Below, one piece after another: positions 49,571-61,146 of a stretch of DNA of 64,000 bases. The stretch comes from Diphasiastrum complanatum (taxonomy: Eukaryota; Streptophyta; Lycopodiopsida; Lycopodiales; Lycopodiaceae). Each line of letters begins with the position of its first letter. Position 1 is the stretch's first letter. Under the pieces are notes generated by a model. That model did no database searches, was not told the origin of the DNA, and saw nothing but the letters and a program-made list of their open reading frames with translations. The stretch is from the NCBI GenBank assembly GCA_029204225.1, contig MU831559.1, positions 62,001 to 126,000 of the forward strand, read 5' to 3'. The position numbers and the translations under genes were made by a program.

Positions 49571-52500
49571 TTTCTTCACACCTATATGTGTTGTGTGCGC
49601 TTAACGTATGCCACAAAATCCCACCGGTTTGTTTAGTCATTTGAGAAGGGCTCACTGTAATTTCAAAATTATCCAAACTACCAGTGAAGGGGTCTCAAGA
49701 AAAACAATATATGATATAAAAATTGAGCGAGAATATCAATTGCTCTTACAAAAATGATCGTATGATGGGTTGTAAATGGTTTTCATGCATCGTTTTTAAT
49801 GATATCTTGATTCACAAAACTAAAAGATCTACCAGCAGTCAAATCTTTATGGGCCTGTAAATTTCTGGTTATCGATTTCCATGGGTTACCGGGCAGGTAA
49901 ATTCTGTGGAGGGACTTTTGCGTCTGGATATTATTTTTATTTTAGCTCAAAAAACTTGAAGGAAACTTTCACTCATGAAGTAGGTTCCAGAAATGGGATG
50001 CATGCAATATAATCAGAGACGGCTGTTATTCTCATCTTGATCTCGTCGGCCCCCATCTGAAAACACAAAGCTTCAGTCCATCCTGAAGATGTGAAACAAA
50101 ACCTAAGGAGATGAACAGACCCCTGCTAATGTGTTTTTGTTAAGGTAGAATGGAGCCAACAGACAGAGTAGACAGACGTAGAAAAATCTATTCAGCTCCA
50201 AAAAAATCCTTTGAGAGTCTGACTTTAAAGGCACTGAAGTCCTCCAAAATTTGGGTTTTGATTGTTGTATTTATTAGGCTTGAATTCTCTAGATAGTTTA
50301 CAGCTAATTCTTTTGTGGTTTTTTTTTTTTTTTTACATTTAAGCTATTTTTAACTCTGGCATATGGTTATTAGTTCTTTGGATATTAACTCTCAGGATAT
50401 GGTTTCTTTTTTCTTTGTAAAAAAATACAAATTTTTCTTAATTTTATGAAAGAAGATATGAGAGAGCACTTACAAATACTGCAATAGAATGGAACGATCC
50501 AAAATCTTACATGAGAGAGATAAATGCTTTGTGTCTCTTCACATTTGGTCCATTGGTCCCAAGTTCTTTTCAAACATAAGAGCAGATCTCTGTAATTACA
50601 CTATGAGGTTCTTAGGCCTATTTTGTGATACATTTTTTGAAGTACATTGGGAGTATGTTAGAAATAACAATGGGTACAGTTAATGAACCAATGTGTGGCA
50701 TACATTGTAATCAATAAAGATTAAAGTTATTAAGAGTCCGGGATATCATACGAACTACTGAAGTGATACTTAGTTGGCAATTTGTGTAAAGTCATGACGT
50801 CAATAGAATATGGATGTGAACATTATATCATCAACAGTACCCAGTCCCATTTTTTGTCCAGAAGTACATCTGTTGTATAATCTGCTTATTTTTCTTTATG
50901 TTTAACCTTTGTTTATATCATAGAGTTGTCATTGAACATCCATTGAAAATGCATCGAAAATTCTTTATCATGTTACCAGATTCACATTGAATTAGGTGTA
51001 CATTGGTCCCTCAATGACCTCAATGCTTAATTTTGTGACTTGATTGTGCAAGGGATTTAAATAAGGCAAACTGGATTTGAATCTTGCTTGACGCTTGTGG
51101 TGGCCACTTTCCATTCATGGTTTATCAAAGTTTAACATTGATGATGCCATTCTAATTTCAGGTAGCTGAGCCTTTGAGAGCCATGATCATGGGAGCTCCA
51201 CTAGAAGATGCACGACATCTTGCACAACGTTATGATAGGCTACGCCAGGAAGCTGAATCTCAGGTCAGACTGTATACCTGTCATAGATAGTGGAGTTGGA
51301 CATTGCTACTGCTACTATCAGATTGGACTAGGGAGGTATTTCTGTACCAGTAGTTCCAATATCTAGTTGCTTCTGCAAGAACCAGCTGGAGGAGTTGACT
51401 TAAAAAGGACTCTGTGGTAGTTGACACAATGTTTATTCTTGCCTTCATTATGTTTTATTGGAACTGATTCTCAAGGAAGTTCTAAAGGTTGTGTAGTACA
51501 TAAGCATCTACAGATAATGGTCAGACTTACCTACTCATTGCAATTCTTTTTTGGAAGATATTGAATCTTCTGAAACAAGAGTAGATGATCTGAAAAATGG
51601 CACAAAAAGAATTTTCCTTACCTGTAATGCATGCAAATTGTTTAAATTATGGTGAAATTGAATTGCGCTATGAAGGCAGTATGGTGCATAAAGGTTATCA
51701 AGCCAGGAAAGGCTAGATCGTACAGAAGATGTGAGAAAGGCTGGTGCAAGTAAACACATTGATACCATCATTAGGAGCTGCATGGACTTGCCAAAGGAGG
51801 AACCCTTATAGTTGATCTTCTAAACTGCGTATCCTTTATGGATATTACAACGGTGTTATTTTTTTTCCAAGATACAGCTCATTTTAGCAATAAATAAGTT
51901 TTATGTGCAGGGACATAGTTTTTGGAAAGGTCCATAGGGAGCGTGCTATGATTTTACCAACTGATAATTTTCTTGTGTCAAGGAAATTGTCAAGATGGTC
52001 CCTGGGATTGGGATTGTAGATTAATCAACATGATTGAAATCAAAGAATCTATGCAAGCTCTTGGTGAGATTGGGAATCAACGAGGAATTTTGCAAGTTCA
52101 CAGGACTGGAATCAAATACTGCCTGGGAAAAGAATTGCAGGTACATTCTTATGCCCAAGCCCCATTTGCATGGGTCCCAAGAGAAAGAATTTCTAAATCA
52201 ATAAGCATCACAATGTATCAATGGGGTGATACGACCTTTTTCACCTATGGGACGTTTCATTCCAGAGATTTCAAGTGAGAGGTACAGTATTACTTTGAAA
52301 CTAAAAGGATTATCAGTAGGAAACTCACTTCTTACTATCCTGTTAATTATCAGCTACTAGTACATCTGGGGGCCAAATGGTATGGTGGCCCTTGATTCAG
52401 AGAGCTGTAACTACTTTTCAAAGCATGAGTACATCAACTTTTCTTGATTAGCTGCTTCAAAAGCTTTCCCTAATAAAACTTTAAATGGACTGACTAACTT

Positions 52501-55500
52501 GTGTAAACACTAGAACCAGATCATGTCAACACCACTTGCAAATCATGCACATACATCAAAGCAGAATATTTTTAAGGAACTTTACCTTTATTCTCAACAT
52601 TTGCACATCATTTAAGGAAATTTACCTTTATTCTCAACATTGCTTCAATTCATTCAGTTCCTGAAAAAGTAGCCTTAAAATTATTGATATATGCCAGTCA
52701 TTGTTAAGTAGTCAAGTTTCTCTACACCTTCAAAAGTTGGGATTCCATGCAAATAATATGTGAAGATAAACAAGTTTCTCTATTATCCTCACCTCTGCAT
52801 GAAGAGTACAATGGAATAGGCAATACATGTTTCCAGTTTGGATTTAATTTTTCTCTTGTTATACCTGTACTTCTTGTAACATCTTTCACCAGTTTCATGT
52901 AGTATATACATGAATACATGCATTTTAAATTTTTCCAATCACCTGCCAAATGCCACTCCAATTTGAAATCTTCTTTTTCAGGTACATTGAGTTGTACGCC
53001 ATCCATATGCTCTTTGATAATCTGAGGATAGGCTACCACTTGACTGGGGAAGGGGCACGCCTCTCTTGTTCAGTTAGAGGTTTTGTTTTCGGAAGTCCAT
53101 TCAGGATGCTCGCAGTAAGTGTCGCCTCTTTGATACCATTGTCACCCCCACGGCTCTATATGCAGCAGAGGCATGGTGTATAGGTCTCACCTCTTCACAA
53201 TGGGCGAGTCTTTTACGATTGCAGACCACCATGCTAGCTCGGTTGATTCGAGCGAAGCCTTCTGTTCCACATGAGATTCTTCTAGCTGAGTTTGTAGTTC
53301 CACCCATACAAATAGAGGCAGCTCTCCAGCTCATCACCTATATTCAAAGAGTGCAAGCATTACCAGAGATGGACATATGACACACACAACTTGCACTATC
53401 CTCCTCACATTGTCTCCATGATCAGGGCTATAGATTATCATGGTTTTCTCACGCATCTCATCTCCTATTTGAGTCATTTGGTATTTCCATTGTAGAGCTT
53501 CCCTCAGGCACCCATCAGTATATCAGACGATTTCTCTATCGAGCATATCTGGAGCGGACTTGGAGTCGCGGACCTAGAGTCGCTAGTTAGGGGTTAAGCG
53601 TGCTTTCTATCGGACCCACTTTCTGGAGCTAGATATAGCGGGGATTCCATTCATGCCACACTACTTGGACTCAGGACTGTCACTTTGCCTTAGATTCACA
53701 CTGGGATAGCTCATGGTGTCTCCTCACCAACTAGCTATCGAGACTGGGAGGTTCCACAACATTCCCAGAGAGGATACGAGAGATGTTCATATTGAGGCGA
53801 GATCTATGCGGGACAGCTCAACATCTTACCAATCAGCCCTTGATTACTTATTTCTTTACTAGGCGAAGATCGTGAGATACAGTGCATGGTGATGATGATG
53901 GTTATGAGATGATGAGGCTGATGGCCATTTACGTGCTCACAGGGATCAAAGACAGTGTACTTCTCACCATCACTCTATTGCCAGGATCACCAGACCTCCT
54001 ATGCAGAGACATACTGCACATAGACGACGTCAGAGGGCTCCAGCGCTTCCAGTGCCATTACATCTTTCTACAACATGAACACAAACTTTACATCATGACA
54101 TAGACACATTTATTATTATGCACATGCTTCTCATTTCCTCATTTACCTTAGTTTGTACTAGATGTTTCTTCATTACAACTTCAGAGACGTTTCATACGCT
54201 CCCATTGTTACCACATACTTGACATGTATTTCATTTGTCTTATATATGCCTTTTGGCATGGAAAAGACATTAATAAAACTTTCTTTCTACCTGTCTCAAT
54301 CATTCCTAGTCCTAATGAGTTTTAAATTATATGTCAAATAATCATCGGTTCGGAAAATACTTACGAGGGGTATGATGAAGGAGGTAGAATGGTTGCCCAA
54401 CTTCTAATAATTAAAAGTTGGGATTGCCATTCATTCAAATTCGATTATATATAGTTACACTTAGGCGCTCAATGTTTGATTTAAAAAAAAATCAATTATT
54501 GGACAAAATGATACCATTGGATATGGTATTGGGCTCAAAGAGGAGGAGAATAGAGGATACCAACAAGGTTAAAAGTGTTCTTGTGGAAGACAATGCATAT
54601 TTAGGAGCTAGAGTGAGTAGAGGCGTTTAGAAAGAAAAGTGGATAAAGAAAGACCTTTAATCATCAAATTTGGTGATGCTTAAGCTGAAACAAAAGCCCT
54701 AAGGCATAGCCTCCATATAAAAGGGAATCCATTTGGATAAATGAAGAATGCAAGGAGAAATTCATGAAAAGAATGGGAAGGATGTAGAATATCAAGGTAG
54801 CTAGGAAAGTTGGCGAGGGTGCTTTTGGAGAATCCATGAAGCAATAATCAGGAATAGGGGCAAGAGAACTCAACATAGGAGTTGAAGACCCTTGAGATTC
54901 ACATATGAAATATTGATTGCGCATGAGTGGATATGGTCATGGCATTCCTTTTTGTTGGAGGTGGATGTCTTCATTGCAACTCTTGACTTGGGAGCATGAA
55001 GCATCTATAATTGCACACATTTAAGGCTTGAATGAAATTTCCATATGGAACATGAAACAATACATGGGGGAAGAGATTTTGGTGGCATAGCTTTCTACAT
55101 TGGTAATGGCTTCGAGGACTCAATGTCAACGATCAATGGGAAACCAAGTAGTATATTTGCCTTGTAATTGAGGAAGGACCCTCCAACGTGTTCTTGGGCG
55201 CATGCTATTTCACTCCACCTCAATTTCCTAGCTATAAACATGGGAACCCCTTGAAGGATGAGCATTTTGTTCACCTTGAAAGGATGTGCAAGAATATGTG
55301 AAAATATTGAAGTAGGTGTCTTCAATGCTAGAAAAATAATAAGCACCCATAATATTTGAAAGCAAGGATGCCATTTTGGAGTCAAGAAATAACCAACTGT
55401 GATAAGGAAAAAGAAGAGAGCATTCCACAAGAAAAGGTAGGGAATGTTGTTGAAAGTTCTTGCTTCGAAGTCTAAAGTGTTTGGAAAGGAACTCCATTCA

Positions 55501-58500
55501 AGAAAAAACCATAAAGGAGGGTCATATCATATATGGGTGAAAATGATAACCTTTGTATGAGAGGTATGTGGAAAAAGTATAGGAAATGGCGAAGCTTGAA
55601 GTTCCCTCATTAACAGAGGGAGAATTAATATTAGTAGTGGGTGTGAAAAGCCAATTGGGCATCTTGCAAAGGCAAGGAAAACGATCACAATATTCAATGA
55701 TTGAAATTTTAGGATGGAGATGAATCACTTTGGCTTGATTGGCAAACAAATAGATAAATCCAATCTTAAAGGAAGGGGACACGTAAGAAGGTAAGAACTA
55801 GATAACCATAATGGTAATTAACTTAATGATAAAATTATTTGGATCAATGATAAAGCAAAAACTTAGGATGTAGGTTGAAGAAAATAGGATTAGAGCACCT
55901 TTTGCAGTAGATTTTAGGCCCATATATTCAGCAACGAAACTTGAGGACATTGAGAGTAGTTTTGGAGGGATCAAAAGGCAAAGGAAAGTTAATTTATTGG
56001 TACTTTGTGGCCTTCAAGAAGACATAACGATTGCATTAGATGTTTGTGTAGGTTGCTTCACTAAGGGGGTTGTGTGCAATCCATGCATAGGGCACAAGGG
56101 TGCACCTGCCTGCGTGAAGGTCTCCGATAATCCCATAAGTAAGCTCCTCTATCTCCTAGTACCAGCCCTTTTGAGGTGTGACGAGAGGTGGGTGGCTAGG
56201 CAATTGGGGGTGGGATCATAACGCTCGACCAAGGTTTCAACATGCTATCAGAGTTAGTGGGGGGTTGTGATCACTTGACTAGGGGTGTTGGTGAATTTGG
56301 TTCTATGCAAGCCACACAGGGCACAAGGGTGGGCCTGGCTACGTGAAGGCACACTTTCCTCTATTCGCTTGTACCAGCCCTTCTAGGGTGTGAGGAGGGA
56401 GGATGGCTAGGTGGTTGGGGGTGGGATGCCAACGTACCGCTTGCACGCGTGCATGTGGCTGGTGGGCCAAGTTTTCAACATCTCTGGCCGATACTCATTC
56501 TCTTTTAGCAGGATAGTTCCATTCAGGAAAATCATCCACTATTGGTGATTATTTAAAACCCAAGTGCTCATTTGCTAGCTTTCATGATTGGTGTGTCACA
56601 CCACTTTAATGCCATAGGAGGCATCATCTCCATTGTGTTAGAGGTGACTCAGGTGGGCAGCCATTTGTGCCATAATTAAAGATAGAATTGTAAAATTTGG
56701 AGTAGTGCGAGGTGGTAAAATTATTTTTGATGTATGTTGGGAAACTTTACCCTACTCTTTGTTTCGATCATATGAAGTACCTAAATAACCAATGATACAT
56801 AATCAAATTTCAACGATGATGTTTGGAGGCTCCGTAACATACAATTGGAATTCGTAATAAACTAAACACATAATTGTCACTGAACAATGAACATTGAACA
56901 CTCGAGTTTTCAAACTTAGCGGTTAGAACTAGGGCTTAAAGTAAAACTTCTAGTCGCTTATGATGGTATGACTTGTGAAGATTCTAATCGCCTGCAAGGA
57001 ATTTTAAGGACTCGGTCTCTGACCATCACCTCCAAAGGATTGCTAGAAGCTCAATACATTGGTTGTTCTAACAATGTATGAAAGCTAATGTGTACATGTG
57101 ACCTGCACTGACTCCAGGGCGCTGACGATGTGAGTAAGGATGTTGTAGCATTGTATGCTAAGTAGTCACATTGATGTTAGTTCTATTTTACTACATGGTT
57201 TGAGAGCCATATGCATATCATTAATTTTCTAATAAAAGTTGTTATTGAATTGGCTAGACACGGTGAATGGAACTTCACTTGATAATGAGAAAAGTCCCAT
57301 AAGCTGTAAGGGTAAACATTATCTGTAACACACTGCTTGATCAAGAGTACAGGAATTTTGAGCAAGTTTTTTTGACTCTATGTTTAACCTACCTTTCTAT
57401 AAGAGTAGTCGAGAATACCTGCAGGATAAACCTTGTAGGATCAGCTCTTCTCTGGAAGTCTTTCTTTTTTGGTATGATGCAATGGTTTAGAGTGATCTCA
57501 AGAAGTAAAAGCAGGTAATGAAGATTCTTCCTTCATCAAAATGTAAGAAATTTTCGCGAGTGAATCAACTTATTCTTAACAAAGGTATATTATTCATGAG
57601 GCGTATAATGTATTCCATAAAAATGCAATACAAGTACCTCATATCCTTTAGGCATGAGGTACTTATGTTTGGAGCAGGCAACAAAGGCATCAAACTTTTT
57701 GACATGGACAGCGTGGTGAACTAGTTTACTGATGCTGGGAAGTGGAAGGATATTCAAGATATAGCTTAGCCACAATCTGATTTTCTCCAAAAGCTGCTAG
57801 CATGTGCCAGGAGCTTGATATGACTCCTATGGTCTGACTTCACCTTAAAGGTATAGGTCTTAGAGAATAGGCCAAATGAATAAAGAAGTTTATAAACCTT
57901 TAATAGCGTTGTCAGAGGATAGGAACTTCATTTTCTTCGCCTAGATCACTTAAATGAGCCAATCAGCCCATAAATTTTTGGGAAGAAAATGATGCTAAGT
58001 GGATGTGAAATAATTTTTCTTTTGGATTATTGGTTTGGGCCACCAATAGTGAATAGTGAATGTTTGTTCGATTTACAACTTCATCTCATCCTGCAATGTA
58101 CCTGAAAAGCATAGCCTTCAAGAAAATGCTGAAGATTTTTATTGGTTGAGCAGGGTCAGGAAGTGATAAGAAGACAATGGAAAGTTAAAGAAACCAATGG
58201 CAATGCAGAGTACGCAATGAAGTTACAGATGGCAGAGACGAAGATGGCAGAACTCACATCAGCAATGGCAGTGTTAGGTAAAGAAGCCGCAGCCGCAATG
58301 ACGGCTGTTGAAGCTCAACAACAGCGTCTGACTTTGCAGCGCTTGATTGCAATGGTAGGACAGTGGAAATTTCCTGCTTAGACAATGTTGGTTGTGGATC
58401 ATCAAATTGTTCAGCTATTTTACCTCTTTATTGTGTCTGGCCAAAATAAACACAGTGACTTGACAAACCATCATCCTTGATTGTGTAACTTAGTTACTTC

Positions 58501-61062
58501 TAGGAATTGTATGGTTTAAAATCTGAATTACGAGAGTTTAGTATGAAAGTGGAACCTTACATATCGATGCTATTAGATATGACTATTCTGAAGGGCTGGT
58601 CTGAAACTCTGCTAGGTGGAAGCTGAAAGAGCATATCACCAGCAAGTGACAGAGATCCTGGATCAACTCTACTCTCAGGTTAGACTTCATTAGTTGTTAT
58701 TCTTTGTTTGAATCTACGTTCCGATCAGTGGCGTTCTTAGTGAATATTGAATGTTATTCTTAGATGGTGTCTGAGCGGCAACAGAGCGAGACAACTCCAA
58801 ATGCACAACTTGGCTCACCACAGATTAATAATGCTTACATTGCACCTCCTTCGTATGAGGAGGTGAAGGCTAATGGCGGTTCTCCAAATGCATCTGAATC
58901 TCCCCGTAATGGTGCTCAAAAGTCTGTATATTTTCTTGCAGAGGTAATGGAGTTGGAGTTCAAGTACACCTTCAAAGTTTTAAAATAAGCTATCTATAAA
59001 AAAGGAATCATTTCATTATATTCCTTTAAATTTGTGTCATTTAGTGTACAAGCGTTTGTGCCAAATGGAAAGATGAGAACCTAGTGAATGTCGTGATCCT
59101 TTTGTTGAATTTGTTTGTATTCCAACCTCACAAGAGAGATTTTTTCTCCGGGCTACCTCAACCATGGCCTCTGCAGGTTGTCCACCCTTTTGAGGCAGCA
59201 TCAGAAGGAGAACTCAGTTTAGCCCTTGGAGATTATGTGGTTGTTCGTAAGGTGAAGGACAATTTCGAAGTTTACAAATTACATGGAGTGTGCTGTATGC
59301 TAGTTAATATGCTGATCATGATACGTAGTTTTTCATGACTACCCCATAATAGGGTAGATCATTTTTCTTGGTTAGTGAAATTCTAGCTGCTCTATCTGTT
59401 TTGGTCGGTTTTGAATAGCTCGCATTTGCTCAGATCATTTGTTTTAGACAATGCTACACGTCTTTACGTTGTCCTCCAACTCAAAAGAACCACCTCTGAG
59501 GATTCTCCATCTCAACGAAATTGTTCATTTTGGGTATTAGTAATCCATCATGCAAGGAGGTAATTTCGGATTAGGCAATGTCTTGCATATTCTCATTTCC
59601 AAGATTAGATTGTCTTGGGACAGGTCTCTGCGATGGGTTGGTCAGAAGGAGAATGCAGGGCAAAAGCGGGATGGTTTCCGTCATCATATGTGGAACGTAG
59701 GCAAAGAATTCCTGCAAGCAAGGTATACTTAAAATAACATTCCTTAGCTCTAGATTTCAAAAGTAAAACTGGCATCTTCTTGGGTATTGCTTGTTTTAAA
59801 ATTACGCATATTTACTACGGAATCTTCTGTTTTCTGGGTTGTGTAGGCTTGTTATATTTATACACATGTACATGTACACCATGGTAGCAACCAAACACTT
59901 CAAATGTTGAAACTTGAAACATTTGAAACATCTTTCAAACGTTTGGAAAAATCAACCGAACATTTGAAAACTTTTTTAAATTTTAGGGCTTTCAAGAAAT
60001 TATTCTTTAAAATATTTTGTAGGCTCATTACTTGTTATACAATAAAAGACTACTTATGGAGCATAGGAACATGCACAGCCTTATGATATCATTGCAAATA
60101 GGTGACAAATAAGCCAAAGGTAGATGTAAATGGATTTTCTTTTCCAAAAAACAAAAGATTGAACAAAGGTTTCAAACATGTTTGAAACGTGACAAGTTTG
60201 AAACGAGTTTGGTTGCTAATATGAAGTACACCACTACGACCATGTATATAGAGTATAGATATTGTCACAACCTACTTTTCTATAGTTGTGGAGTTTTCAA
60301 GTTGGTAAAACAAATTCCTAAGCTCACTCATATTTCTTGTCCTTTTTATCTTGGGGATTTGACCTCTTTCATGGTTCAGATGACATCCTACCAAGGATGG
60401 AAAAGATAAGCTTGAAATTTGTCAATATGGACTCTGGAGTGATCACTTCTCAATTCTATAGGTTTTCTCGTTGTTGTACCAGTAGCGATGCTTTTTGAAA
60501 CCAATTGGGCAGTATAAACTTTTTTTAACTCCATAAGGTTACTTATTTAAGAAAATCATGAGAAAAGTTTGAACTACTTTAGACTCTTTTGGTTTTATCT
60601 TTGGTATTTCAGCTTTTGGTATGTTTAAGATGATTAATAATAGAATCAAAAAGCAGGGAGATAAGGAGCCCGCTTTTTTTTTAGTATCTTGTATTTTGTC
60701 TACGTCTTAGTAGCTCTTGTTTACATATTGTGGTCTCTGTTTTTAATTTCAATATATGTAATCTTTTTCTTACTTTCTTGCTGATTGTCATTCGCTTCTT
60801 AGTCAACATCGGGTCTACCCAAGATAATCCGGATTCTTTTGAAACCCAAATATCAACTTATGCTTGGGTATTGATGAGACATAAGCTGTTATGCCCATGA
60901 TCTCGGTCAAATGAGCCGTAAGGAGGTTACTAGGCCTATCTCGACCCGTAAATTGATTATGGCTAGGAGGGTTTAAGCCCTCATGATGGTGGAATTGCAT
61001 GGAGCTAGTATTGACCTATTGAATTCTTGTTGGTCCATAGCTTGAGGGTGTTGTTGGTATAA

Positions 61063-61146
<84 letters not shown>

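Noticed and set aside
55095-55497. Hydrophobic minus-strand frames of 111 and 89 aa
   Set aside because: Hydrophobicity arises from reading an A/G-rich strand in reverse; the plus strand has weak LINE similarity instead.
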